NCBI RefSeq assembly: GCF_001602375.1
Contig: NZ_BCNY01000015.1
Location: 248,001-312,000, forward strand
DNA from: Methanoculleus horonobensis
GTDB lineage: Archaea; Halobacteriota; Methanomicrobia; Methanomicrobiales; Methanoculleaceae
DNA: 64,000 nt
Direction: 5' to 3'
Made by a program: the position numbers and the translations under genes. How positions within the stretch are numbered: the stretch's first letter is position 1; every line of letters starts with the position of its first letter. Below the pieces are notes generated by a model. It saw only the letters and a program-made list of their open reading frames with translations, was not told the DNA's origin and made no database searches. Positions 34,455 through 43,107 of the stretch are shown here, piece after piece.

Positions 34455-34568
34455 GGGTCTCAGTTGTGCCGGGGATGCGTCGGAGCGTTAACCAGTAGAC
34501 ATCACCTCCACAAAACCTTTCGCGATCGGGGCAGGACTGCCGGGCAGGGGACGAGGAGGTAGCGAGTG

Positions 34569-36461
34569 CTACCCCTCCCAGACCTTCCGGAGCGAGAAGC
34601 GAACTGCCGCTCCCTCCTCCGGGTGGCCCTCCACCCGGTCTTCCGCCCGGATCCATCCGCCGTACCGCGTAATAAGCATCCGGCAGATGTAGAGCCCGAG
34701 ACCCAGGCCGCTCATCTCGTTCTCCCCGCCGCCGAAACGGGTAAAGAGGCGTTGCTTCATCTCGTCGGGGATGCCCGGCCCGGTGTCCTCGACCGAGACC
34801 AGGATATCCTCCCCGTGGTCTTCGACCCGGACGGCGATCTCGACCGCCGGATCGCCGAACTTCACCGCGTTGCCGATGAGGTTTGCGAAGACCTCGGAGA
34901 GGAGGTCGTCAGCGAGAACCGCAAACGGCTGCCCCTCATATCGGATCCGGGCTGCGGGATGGTTCGCGATCTCTGAACGGATCACACGGTCGAGATCCAC
35001 CCGCGTCAACGTGCTCTCGCTCTCCACGGCCTGTCGGAACGTGGCGACACATCTGGTTATCGCGGAACTCTGTTCGAGCCGGGAGAGCATCTTCTCGGCC
35101 ATCTCCCGCCGTTCTCCCTCGAGCGCATCGACGAGAAACCGCGTATACCCGATGGCAATGGTGTTTGCGTTGTTGATGTCGTGGACCATGATGTCCAGGA
35201 AGAGGTTTGCCGCACGGTTCGACTCCTCGAGGTCGACGGTCCGTTCCCGAACCAGGTCTTCAAGTCGAGTGCTGTAATCTCGTGCCGTCTCCTTTGAAGC
35301 GCGGAGGCGCCGGATGCTCTCTTTGAGCGAGTCGACCATGGCACCGATGCTCTCCTCAAGACGGATGAACTCCGCTCCCGCTGAGATCCGGATCGGGTGA
35401 TCGAGATCTCCCCGGGCTATGGTATCGACGTCGTCGACGATATCCTGCACCGGGCGGGTTATCTGCCGCGAGACCGGAACCGCAATGCAGCAGGCGACGA
35501 GACCGGCGGAGAGTGCTAGGAGAATGTGTGTGAGGAGCATCTGTGTGAGCCGGGCATCGAGAGGAGCGGTGCTATAGGTCAACTCAACGACCCGACTCAC
35601 GTCCGAGGGGGATCCGGCAGCAGAGATGTCGACAAGGATGTACCGGATGATTCGCCCTGCTGCCGGATCGGCTAGTGTCCGGCTCTGCTTCTCCTCATAG
35701 ACCGCCCGGGCAACGAGATCGACGGCGGCGGGATCGGCCGGGCTCTCCGACTCGGTCGCGTTGACGAGCCTGCCGTAACAGTCGAAGATCCGGATCTCTT
35801 TGAGCGCGGGGTTCAACGGCACCAGATCGTCTTTGAGGGCCAGGTATTTCGGATCGAACCGGTTGGTTTCGACGGAACTGCAGACGAGCCCGAGTTCAAA
35901 GAGGTAGCGGTGATCCGGAGAGGGCATGTAGGCATACTTTCTCAACCGCCCGCTCGCCGGCTCCGCCACGATCCGGTCGGCCGTGAACGTGTCACCGAGC
36001 CGGATCTCCGTTATCCGGTCGTAAAAGTCGGGCATATGCCTGAAATCAAGGCCCATATCCGGCTGATAGGTCGTGTACTCGATGACACCGGATTCGTTGA
36101 TGACATAGACGTCCATCCCCTCTCCGAGGTGCTCTTTGATGCCGGCGAGATCCATCTCTTCCGGATCCCCTCCCGCCCGTCTGTATTCTGCCAGAACCGG
36201 GACGAACGCCTCCTGCATCTGCCCATCAAGCGTGCAGTCGAAGAGGTTCAGGCCCGCGTCCATAAGGCATAGCGACTGGATGACGCTCCTCTCCGTCTGC
36301 TCCCAGAGCCGATTCTCCTCGGCGATCAGGTTCTCCTCGACCTGCCGGTAGTCCAGAGCCGAGATCAGCCCGATCGTCGGGAGCGTGATCAGGATCATGA
36401 CGAGAACCAGGTGCGTGCTGAATCCACGCAGCCTCCTCCCGCCGGCCGCCGTCACAAGCAA
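34569..36461 (-). CDS. Membrane sensor histidine kinase, tandem copy 2
   Basis: 630 residues with the same plan as its neighbours: an N-terminal helix, an external Cache-like sensor (DVYVINESGVIEYTTYQPDM), a second helix, HAMP (RQITRPVQDIVDDVDTIARG), and a kinase core with DIMVHDINNANTIA, NLIGNAVKFG and DTGPGIPDEMKQRLF. In the H box the residue after the aliphatic position is asparagine (HDINN) instead of the commoner lysine/arginine (H[DE]xKN), while the acceptor histidine is kept. It overlaps copy 1 by 10 nt, so they are translated together. Confidence 0.85.
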   Translation of the reverse strand: MLVTAAGGRRLRGFSTHLVLVMILITLPTIGLISALDYRQVEENLIAEENRLWEQTERSVIQSLCLMDAGLNLFDCTLDGQMQEAFVPVLAEYRRAGGDPEEMDLAGIKEHLGEGMDVYVINESGVIEYTTYQPDMGLDFRHMPDFYDRITEIRLGDTFTADRIVAEPASGRLRKYAYMPSPDHRYLFELGLVCSSVETNRFDPKYLALKDDLVPLNPALKEIRIFDCYGRLVNATESESPADPAAVDLVARAVYEEKQSRTLADPAAGRIIRYILVDISAAGSPSDVSRVVELTYSTAPLDARLTQMLLTHILLALSAGLVACCIAVPVSRQITRPVQDIVDDVDTIARGDLDHPIRISAGAEFIRLEESIGAMVDSLKESIRRLRASKETARDYSTRLEDLVRERTVDLEESNRAANLFLDIMVHDINNANTIAIGYTRFLVDALEGERREMAEKMLSRLEQSSAITRCVATFRQAVESESTLTRVDLDRVIRSEIANHPAARIRYEGQPFAVLADDLLSEVFANLIGNAVKFGDPAVEIAVRVEDHGEDILVSVEDTGPGIPDEMKQRLFTRFGGGENEMSGLGLGLYICRMLITRYGGWIRAEDRVEGHPEEGAAVRFSLRKVWEG

Positions 36462-38341
36462 CCCTCCTCTCTAACCTTCTGGAGCGTAAACCTGATGGCC
36501 GCTCCCTCCTCCGGGCGGCCCTCCACCCGGTCGTCCGCCCATATCCTTCCACCGTAGCGTTCGGCGAGCATCCGGCAGATGTAGAGCCCGAGCCCCGTTC
36601 CCGCCGTGCTGTTGGTTCCTCTGACCATCCGTTCAAAGAGGTGCTCCTTTACTGCATCCGGGACACCCGGCCCTGTATCCTCGACCGATACCAGCACCTC
36701 CTCCCCGCGGTCTTCGACACGGACGGCGATCTCGACCGCCGGCCCGCCGTGCTTCACCGCATTGCCGATGAGGTTCACGAAGACTTCGGAGAGGAGATCG
36801 TCAGCGAGGATGGTGACCGTGGTGCCGGCGTAGGTTATTGGGGCGGGATAACGCTCGATCTCGGCTCTGATAACGGCATCGAGGTCGATCGGACGGAGCA
36901 ACGGCACGCCCCCCTGAACCTGCTGGATGGTGTTGACGTCGTGGACGATCGCGATACTCTTCGTAAGCCCCTTCCTCGCCTTCTCAAGCAACTCGGCCCC
37001 GGGCTCCCCCGCGAGTTCGGCCTGGAGCAGGTCGGCATAGAGGTTTGCGACATTGTTCGCGTTGTTGATGTCGTGTCCCATGATGTCCAGGTAGAGGTTT
37101 GCCGCACGATTCGACTCCTCCAGCGCGGCAGTCCGTACCCGAACCTGCTCTTCGAGGACATGGCTGTATCGGACGATCTCTTCCTCCGACTCCCGGGTCT
37201 TCCGGATAGTCTCCCTTAAGGATCCGACCATCGCCGAGACGCTCTCCGCAAGGTGTACGAACTCTCTATCTCCGCTCACCCGTATGGGATGATCCAGATC
37301 GCCGCAAGCGATGGCATCGGCGTCCTCGATGAGGGTCCGTATCGGCCGCGTCAGGTGGTGCGCGCCGAGAGCCGAGAGAGAGCCGATGCAGAAGAACGCA
37401 ATGAGCAGGACACCCATGTGCCGGTCGAGCATTCCGGCAAGTTTCGCCTCCGCTCTCCTCGTGGTATAGGTCAGTTCGACGACCAGGCTCATGTCCGATG
37501 CGTAATCAAGGTCTGCCATATCGATGAAGACGTAGCGCGTCAGTTCGCCTGCAGTGGCGTTCTCCACCTCAACCACGGTCTTCTCCCGGTAAGCCTGGCG
37601 AACCATCTCCAGCCGCCGGCCGTCATCGGGATGCGTCTCGCCGACGATCATCTCCCCGAGACAGTCGAAGATCCGGATCTCGACGACGTCCGGGTTTTCG
37701 TCCACAAGTTCCCGGGCGGCCTCCCGGTACTTCAGCGCCGTGCGATACTGCTGAAACTCGGATCCCGCGAGGCCGAGTTCGAAGAGGTAGCGGTGATCCG
37801 GAGAGGGCATATACGCGTACTTCCGGAGTTCCCCGGACGATATCCCGCAGACGACCCTGTCGGCAGCAAACGAATCCCCAAGACGGATCTCCGTTATCCG
37901 ATCGTAAAAATCAGGCATCTGCCTGAAATCGAGGCCGAGGTCGGGAGGATAGGTGGTGTTGACGATGACGCCGTCTTCATCGATGATATAGAGGTCCATC
38001 CCGCCCCCGAGTTCCTCCCTGACCCGGAAGAGATCCATCTCTCCCGGATCCCTTCCCGCCCGTTCGTACTCGGCGATAACGAGATCGAACTCATCCTCCA
38101 TCTCGCGGTCCAACGTCTTGTCAAAGAGTTTCAACCCGGCATCCACCAGATTCACGGCAAGGATAATTCCGGACTCGGTCTGGTTCCGGGACGCTTCGGC
38201 ATTCGCCTCAAGTTCCTGCCGAACCACCGCCGAGTCGACGACCGAGAGCAGGCAGATGATGGGGGCCGTCGCGAGGAGAATCGCAAGCAAAAGATAGACG
38301 CTGAGCGGAAGCGACGGCCGGACGGGACTCTTCGTCTTCAT
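36452..38341 (-). CDS. Membrane sensor histidine kinase, tandem copy 1 (first in operon)
   Basis: 629 residues: two membrane helices enclosing an external sensor (DLYIIDEDGVIVNTTYPPDL), HAMP (HHLTRPIRTLIEDADAIACG), and a kinase core with DIMGHDINNANNVA, NLIGNAVKHG, DTGPGVPDAVKEHLFERM and GTGLGLYICRML. It heads the three-gene leftward operon. A TATA-like AGATATATCTC near 38404-38414 lies upstream, with a pair of AACGATTTTGA repeats behind it. Ligand and partner are unknown. It could integrate external signals with its two paralogues by hetero-dimerisation (speculative). Confidence 0.85.
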   Translation of the reverse strand: MKTKSPVRPSLPLSVYLLLAILLATAPIICLLSVVDSAVVRQELEANAEASRNQTESGIILAVNLVDAGLKLFDKTLDREMEDEFDLVIAEYERAGRDPGEMDLFRVREELGGGMDLYIIDEDGVIVNTTYPPDLGLDFRQMPDFYDRITEIRLGDSFAADRVVCGISSGELRKYAYMPSPDHRYLFELGLAGSEFQQYRTALKYREAARELVDENPDVVEIRIFDCLGEMIVGETHPDDGRRLEMVRQAYREKTVVEVENATAGELTRYVFIDMADLDYASDMSLVVELTYTTRRAEAKLAGMLDRHMGVLLIAFFCIGSLSALGAHHLTRPIRTLIEDADAIACGDLDHPIRVSGDREFVHLAESVSAMVGSLRETIRKTRESEEEIVRYSHVLEEQVRVRTAALEESNRAANLYLDIMGHDINNANNVANLYADLLQAELAGEPGAELLEKARKGLTKSIAIVHDVNTIQQVQGGVPLLRPIDLDAVIRAEIERYPAPITYAGTTVTILADDLLSEVFVNLIGNAVKHGGPAVEIAVRVEDRGEEVLVSVEDTGPGVPDAVKEHLFERMVRGTNSTAGTGLGLYICRMLAERYGGRIWADDRVEGRPEEGAAIRFTLQKVREEGCL

Positions 38342-38431
38342 TCACGCATACACTCCGCTCCTCATGCAAAACCACCCCGGGGGACGGGATTAATTTCTTA
38401 CGGAGAGATATATCTGTAACTATTTAGTTTG

Positions 38432-38462
38432 AACGATTTTGACGCACCATAAACGATTTTGA
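38432..38462. promoter_or_regulatory. Direct repeat AACGATTTTGA x2 upstream of the kinase operon
   Basis: AACGATTTTGA occurs at 38432-38442 and again at 38452-38462, exactly 20 bp apart (two helical turns), on the far side of the leftward TATA-like element (about 38404-38414) of the histidine kinase operon. The position suits an activator site. The remaining gap to the thermosome gene (38463-38669) shows no gene. Confidence 0.4.
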
Positions 38463-38669
38463 AGGAAAACCCGCGATCCGGGAAGATTATTTCGCCAAAG
38501 AGCGCCTGGGAGAACTGTAGCGCACTCTCCCGTAAACATCTATCGAGGCTGCTACCTGATCGCCGGACGGACGACTGCGAGTGCAACTCGATGGCGGAAA
38601 CCAGGCGCGAAAAAAAGAGAATGCGGGACCGGATTGGCCCCAAACGTATCGTGGAACGGTACGGTGATC

Positions 38670-40325
38670 TTACATCGGGGGCATGCCCATGCCGCCCATG
38701 CCGCCGCCCATGGCTGCCATCTCCTCAGGAGAGGGGCCGGCAGACTTGGACGAGGCGATGACGTCGTCGATCCGGAGGATCATGACGGCTGCCTCGGCGG
38801 CGCTTGCGATCGCCTGGGTCTTCACCCGCAGGGGTTCGACGACACCGGCTTTGAGCATGTCGCCGGAGGCGGCGTTGAAGACGTCGAGGCCCATGTACTT
38901 TCCGTTCTTACCGCCCTTCTCGTGGGAGGCACGCAGCGCAACGAGCATGTCGATCGGGTCGAGGCCCGCGTTCTCGGCAAGCGTCCTCGGGATGATCTCA
39001 AGCGCGTTCGCAAACGCCTCGATGGCGAGCTGGGCGCGGCCGCCGACACTTGCGGCGTACTCGCGGAGCCGGAGCGAGAGCTCGATCTCGGGCGCACCGC
39101 CGCCGGCGACGAACTTCTTGTCCTCGACGGCAACGCTGACGACCCGGAGCGCGTCCTCGATGGCGCGGTCGAGTTCGTCGACGACGTGCTCGGTGCCGCC
39201 GCGGATGATGATCGAGACCGCCTTGGGGTTCTCGCACTCGGTGACGAAGATCATCTCTTCGCCGGAGACCTTCTTCTCCTCGACGCTGCCGGCCTTTCCG
39301 AGTTCCTCGGGGGCGATTGCGTCGATGGAGCTGACGACGGCCGCACCGGTGGCACGGGCGAGTTTCTCCATGTCGCTCTTCTTGACACGGCGGACGGCAA
39401 AGATGCCGGCCTTGGCAAGATAGTGCTGGGCGATGTCGTCGATGCCCTTCTGGCAGAAGAGGACGTTTGCACCGGAGGCAACGACCTTGTCGACGATGCC
39501 CTTGATCATCCGTTCCTCTTCATCGAGGAACATCTGGAGCTGGTCGGGGCTCGTGATGCTGATCTCGGCGTCGACCTCGGTCTTCTTGAACTCGACGGCA
39601 GCGTTCAGGAGCAGGATCTTCGCGTTCTTGACGGCACGGGGCATCGCAGGGTGGACACGCTCCTTGTCGATGATCATGCCCTCGACGATCTCGGACTCCT
39701 CGATGGATCCGCCGACCTTCTTCTCGACCTTCACGAACTCGGTGTCGACGGTTCCGTCGGCGTCGGCGACCATCGTGATGGCCTTGACGACGAGTTCGGT
39801 AAGTTTCTCCTTTGCAGCCTCGGCGCCCTTGCCGGTCATGGCGGTGTCGGCAAGCTTCCTGAGCATCACCATGTCGTCGGGCTTGACGTCGACGGCGATC
39901 TCGTCGAGGATATCCTGGGCCCTGTCGGCGGCCATGCGGTAGCCGTGGGCGATGACCGTGGGGTGCACGTCCTGGTCAAGGAGGTCCTCGGCACGCTTCA
40001 GGAGCTCGCCCGCGATCACCACAGCGGTCGTGGTACCGTCGCCGACCTCGTCGTCCTGGGTCTTGGCGATCTCGACCATCATCTTCGCGGCGGGGTGCTC
40101 GATGTCCATCTCTTTTAAGATGGTCACGCCGTCGTTCGTGATGACGACGTCACCGATGGTGTCGACGAGCATCTTGTCCATGCCTTTGGGTCCAAGCGTA
40201 GTCCGTACAGCGCTCGCGACGGCCTTTGCGGCAGCGATGTTGCCCGACTGTGCGTCACGACCGCGGGTACGCTGGCTACCCTCTTTCAGAATAAAGATTG
40301 GTTGTCCTCCAAGATTTGCAGACAT
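38670..40325 (-). CDS. Thermosome subunit (group II chaperonin)
   Basis: 551 residues. The group II chaperonin signatures are present: [20 protein letters not shown] near residue 35, [20 protein letters not shown], the ATPase loop [15 protein letters not shown] near residue 90 and the [16 protein letters not shown] region near residue 400. The C-terminus ends in the chaperonin repeat [12 protein letters not shown]. It assembles into double rings that fold proteins. I chose the ATG at 40325 ([16 protein letters not shown]), three codons after the longest possible start. A TATA box (GGTTTATATAG) lies about 40-50 nt upstream. Transcribed alone. Confidence 0.95.
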   Translation of the reverse strand: MSANLGGQPIFILKEGSQRTRGRDAQSGNIAAAKAVASAVRTTLGPKGMDKMLVDTIGDVVITNDGVTILKEMDIEHPAAKMMVEIAKTQDDEVGDGTTTAVVIAGELLKRAEDLLDQDVHPTVIAHGYRMAADRAQDILDEIAVDVKPDDMVMLRKLADTAMTGKGAEAAKEKLTELVVKAITMVADADGTVDTEFVKVEKKVGGSIEESEIVEGMIIDKERVHPAMPRAVKNAKILLLNAAVEFKKTEVDAEISITSPDQLQMFLDEEERMIKGIVDKVVASGANVLFCQKGIDDIAQHYLAKAGIFAVRRVKKSDMEKLARATGAAVVSSIDAIAPEELGKAGSVEEKKVSGEEMIFVTECENPKAVSIIIRGGTEHVVDELDRAIEDALRVVSVAVEDKKFVAGGGAPEIELSLRLREYAASVGGRAQLAIEAFANALEIIPRTLAENAGLDPIDMLVALRASHEKGGKNGKYMGLDVFNAASGDMLKAGVVEPLRVKTQAIASAAEAAVMILRIDDVIASSKSAGPSPEEMAAMGGGMGGMGMPPM

Positions 40326-40361
40326 AGGTATCACCGTTGTTAAGCGATAGAAAGGTAGGTT

Positions 40362-40378
40362 TGTGGTTCTATATAAAC
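40362..40378 (-). promoter_or_regulatory. TATA box of the thermosome gene
   Basis: On the minus strand this reads AGGTTTATATAGAACC. It is an excellent BRE/TATA match about 40 nt before the thermosome ATG, giving a leader of roughly 15-20 nt. It abuts the 3' end of the upstream regulator gene (40383). Confidence 0.6.
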
Positions 40379-40382
40379 CTAT

Positions 40383-41297
40383 TCACTCATTTATCATATC
40401 TATGAGTTCCGAGCCGTCTTCGAGGGAGTGGAGATGTTCTTCTCCGATAAGAAGCGTTTTGCCGATCTTTTTCTGCTTTTTGTAATCGGTGATGACGCAC
40501 ATCGCAAATGTTTTCGTGATCTGCGAGATGTTGCCGATGAGCGAAGCGCGCTTCACGACCTTCTGGGATGTGCCGTACGCCGTCAGGATTGTGTGCTTAT
40601 CAAAGAGCGCCAGCGCCTGGAACGGGGCCTGCCGCATCGCGTGGATCTCCATCCCGATACGTTCGAGGTTGACCAGAACGTCACCGGGCGTAGATTCGGC
40701 GGGCTTCTCGGGCTCGGGAGTACGGTAACCGATCAGCTCGATCGTCTCGACGAGCGGGGCGTTGAAGAACTCTTCGAGCCTGATGGCGACATCGAGCGTG
40801 GTACCCATCCCGCCCTCGTACTTGCTTATCGTCCGACGGGAGACCCCGAGGTGCGACGCGAGGTCTCCAAGCGACATCCTGGAGCGCTCCCGCACCTCAC
40901 GGAGAAGATCGCCCTTGATCTTCACGTAGAGACCGCCGGGGGAGGCATAGACCATCGGCGAGAGCCCTTCGACGAAGTAGTCGTAGAGCGTCTCGGGGCT
41001 GAGGGCAAAGAGCCCGTAGCGGATGTAGACGACACCGCGTTCGAGATCCGTATCGCGTGCCCGCTCCCCGACGATGAGGGGGGTGGCCTCCAGGTGCCGG
41101 GCGATCTGGTTGAGATCCCAGGCGATATCGGCGCTCACGCTGTCGATGTGAGAGGCGACTTTGATAATGACGAGGTTGTCTCCCTTCTTCGCGATAAGGT
41201 CAAAACTCCGCGGACGGATGTTGCATCGCTCCGAGACGTCAAAGTTCGCGAGGAGCATGATGCTGATGACCATCTGAGGGAGGCGATCCTGCGACAT
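40383..41297 (-). CDS. COG1395-type transcriptional regulator with HTH domain
   Basis: 304 residues. The N-terminal third (FDLIAKKGDNLVIIKVASHI) resembles the nuclease-fold-like domain of the archaeal COG1395 family. A Cro/cI-type helix-turn-helix sits near residue 140 (MSLGDLASHLGVSRRTISKY). A C-terminal domain of about 110 residues follows. Targets are unknown; the adjacent thermosome gene downstream on the same strand is one candidate. It is divergent from tiaS, and the two promoters (AGTTTATATCG leftward, CGATATAGCC rightward) overlap in about 45 bp. Confidence 0.82.
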   Translation of the reverse strand: MSQDRLPQMVISIMLLANFDVSERCNIRPRSFDLIAKKGDNLVIIKVASHIDSVSADIAWDLNQIARHLEATPLIVGERARDTDLERGVVYIRYGLFALSPETLYDYFVEGLSPMVYASPGGLYVKIKGDLLREVRERSRMSLGDLASHLGVSRRTISKYEGGMGTTLDVAIRLEEFFNAPLVETIELIGYRTPEPEKPAESTPGDVLVNLERIGMEIHAMRQAPFQALALFDKHTILTAYGTSQKVVKRASLIGNISQITKTFAMCVITDYKKQKKIGKTLLIGEEHLHSLEDGSELIDMINE

Positions 41298-41344
41298 AAC
41301 CCGTAAGAATCGATATAGCCGGAGACGATATAAACTAGAGGGTT

Positions 41345-42628
41345 ATGTGGATCGGGATCGACGACACGGACTCGCCTGCAGGGATGTGTACCACCTACCT
41401 CGGTGCGGTCGTGGTGCGGCGTCTCGCGCAGGCGGGGCTCCGTGTCGTCGGCGCCCGCCTGGTCAGGCTGAACCCAAACGTCATCTACAAGACCCGGGGG
41501 AACGCGGCGATCGCCATCGAGGCGGACGGCGATCCGGAGACGGCCTTCGCGCTCGCCACCGCGTGCGTCGAAGAACTCGCGGAGTTCGACGACGAAAAGA
41601 CCAACCCCGGCGTGGTGGTGGCGAGCGTCCGTCCGCCGCCTGACTTCTACTACGCGGCGCTCCGGGACTACTGCACCGTGGACGAGGCCGTCACGGTGCT
41701 CGAGGCGGCAGGGGCCCGCTACCGGGGCTACAAGAATCGGCGCGGGCTCATCGGCGCAACGGCGGCTATTGCAAGCGATTTTCTCGACCTGACCTACGAA
41801 CTCCTCGCCTACCGGAAGCGCCCGGCGTGGGGGACGCCCCGGCAGGTGGACGCGGCGAGCCTCTTTCGCGCCGAGGAGGAGACCTACCCCCACACCTGGG
41901 ACACGGTCGACCGGGAGAACGGCGTGGTGGTCGGGGTTCCCCATACCCCCGACCCCGTCCTCTTCGGCATTCGGGGGGAGAGCCCGGCATGGGTGAAGGA
42001 GGCGCGTTCATACGTGCGCTCGGAAGAGCCTGCCTGCGAGCAGGTCTACGCCACCAACCAGGGAACCGACGCTCACCTGATCCCGGGCTCGATCGCAACC
42101 CTCCGGGAGGGGCGGTCGTACCTGGTGCAGGGCACGGTCGCAGAGGCCGCGGCCACCGGGCCCGGCGGCCACGTCTCGTTTCTCCTCGAAGGCTGCGGCG
42201 CCGATGTCCGCTGTATGGCCTACGAGCCGACCAAGGGGTTCCGGGGCGTCGTGAGGACGCTCGTCCCGGGGGACGTGGTGGCCGCGGCCGGGAGTTACAA
42301 AGGCGGGAGCCTCAACCTCGAGAAGCTCGGCGTCGCCCGTCTCGCCGACGCGGCCCGGATCCGCCCGCCGGTCTGCCCTGCCTGCGGGAAACGGATGACG
42401 AGCGCCGGATCCGGCAAAGGCTACAAATGCAGGGTCTGCAGCGAGCGCAGCCGCGAGCCCGAGACCGAGCGGATCGAGCGGCAGCTCGAGCCCGGATGGT
42501 ATGAGGTGCCCCCCACCGCCCGCCGGCACCTCGCACGACCGCTGGTGCGCGGTGTCCCCGTATGGGAAGAGATCGTGCTCCAATCCGGCCGGGAGTGCGA
42601 TCCATCCTCCACCACGTCAATTAAATGA
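41345..42628 (+). CDS. tiaS: tRNA(Ile2) 2-agmatinylcytidine synthetase TiaS
   Basis: 427 residues. The start MWIGIDDTDSPAGMCTTYLG is the TiaS kinase-like signature, followed by VRLNPNVIYKTRGNAAIAIE. An OB-like domain (HVSFLLEGCGADVRCMAYEP) and a C-terminal zinc ribbon (CPACGK...CRVCS) near residues 345-370 complete the family layout. TiaS attaches agmatine to C34 of tRNA-Ile so that it reads AUA. The tail (ARPLVRGVPVWEEIVLQSGR) ends 16 bp before the strong promoter at 42644. Divergent from the COG1395 regulator. Confidence 0.92.
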   Translation: MWIGIDDTDSPAGMCTTYLGAVVVRRLAQAGLRVVGARLVRLNPNVIYKTRGNAAIAIEADGDPETAFALATACVEELAEFDDEKTNPGVVVASVRPPPDFYYAALRDYCTVDEAVTVLEAAGARYRGYKNRRGLIGATAAIASDFLDLTYELLAYRKRPAWGTPRQVDAASLFRAEEETYPHTWDTVDRENGVVVGVPHTPDPVLFGIRGESPAWVKEARSYVRSEEPACEQVYATNQGTDAHLIPGSIATLREGRSYLVQGTVAEAAATGPGGHVSFLLEGCGADVRCMAYEPTKGFRGVVRTLVPGDVVAAAGSYKGGSLNLEKLGVARLADAARIRPPVCPACGKRMTSAGSGKGYKCRVCSERSREPETERIERQLEPGWYEVPPTARRHLARPLVRGVPVWEEIVLQSGRECDPSSTTSIK

Positions 42629-42643
42629 GGTTTACAAAAAAAG

Positions 42644-42652
42644 GTTTATAAC
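42644..42652 (+). promoter_or_regulatory. Strong BRE/TATA promoter in front of the candidate RNA
   Basis: GTTTATAAC preceded by an A-run (ACAAAAAAAG at 42634-42643) is one of the best archaeal BRE/TATA matches in the window. It predicts transcription start near 42672, inside sequence with no supportable protein. Confidence 0.55.
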
Positions 42653-42671
42653 GTTTGTGAGTTAACTTACA

Positions 42672-42996
42672 CCCTGGTGATCCCGTGCCGACTATCTGCG
42701 GCGAAAGTACGTATGCCCTGACCTCTCCGTCCGCGACGGTGCCACCCCTTGCGGACGGGGTTTTGCGGCAGGCTGTACGGGTTCGCGGCTGAGTATGCAC
42801 GGAACGAAGACGAAGGTAGCCTTCCGGGCGCCTTTCCGTTTCCGGCCCGAAAGTCCGCTCTCTAGAGAGATTGTCCGGAGATACCGGACCCCGACACGGT
42901 GGGACGAGTGGGATCATCCCGTGTCGAATAACCAGTCATCCCCTGTCTGGCAGCGGGGGCCCGACCACCGGACCCCCGCAATATCATGGCATTTTT
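42672..42996 (+). ncRNA. Candidate structured non-coding RNA or long 5' leader
   Basis: About 320 nt between a strong promoter (42644-42652) and a T-run (42992-42996), upstream of deoxyhypusine synthase. It is GC-rich and rich in inverted repeats: CCGTCCGC/GCGGACGG (42727-42734 with 42751-42758), a CGACAC..GGGA/TCCC..GTGTCG stem near 42890-42926, and GCGGGGG/CCCCCGC (42953-42959 with 42973-42979). GATCCCGTGCCGACTA near 42680 is echoed by GATCATCCCGTGTCGAATA near 42913. I looked for SRP RNA (GGAAGG-type helix 8) and RNase P RNA conserved regions and did not find them. It may be a novel RNA or the leader of the next gene. Confidence 0.42.
42953..42996 (+). terminator. Hairpin and T-run at the 3' end of the candidate RNA
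   Basis: A perfect 7-bp stem GCGGGGG/CCCCCGC with a 13-nt loop is followed 12 nt later by ATTTTTA. Archaeal termination mainly needs the T-run; the stem may instead be part of the RNA fold. Confidence 0.4.
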
Positions 42997-43107
42997 AGCA
43001 GGACACTCCTTTCAGCCGACGGATACTTCCCGGCGGCCCGGCGAAAAGACGATCCATTATCGTGCATGAATGCCAATACCTCGTACAGAAGCTGGTGTAA
43101 CAGTATC

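Noticed and set aside
39433-40350. Antisense frames opposite the thermosome gene
   Set aside because: Long only because of codon bias in a highly expressed gene; composition is alanine/serine-rich without domains.
42672-42996. SRP RNA or RNase P RNA as identity of the candidate RNA
   Set aside because: The helix 8 core of SRP RNA and the conserved regions of RNase P RNA were looked for on both strands and not found; GAAAGTCCG near 42848 is the only weak resemblance to RNase P and is too close to the 3' end.
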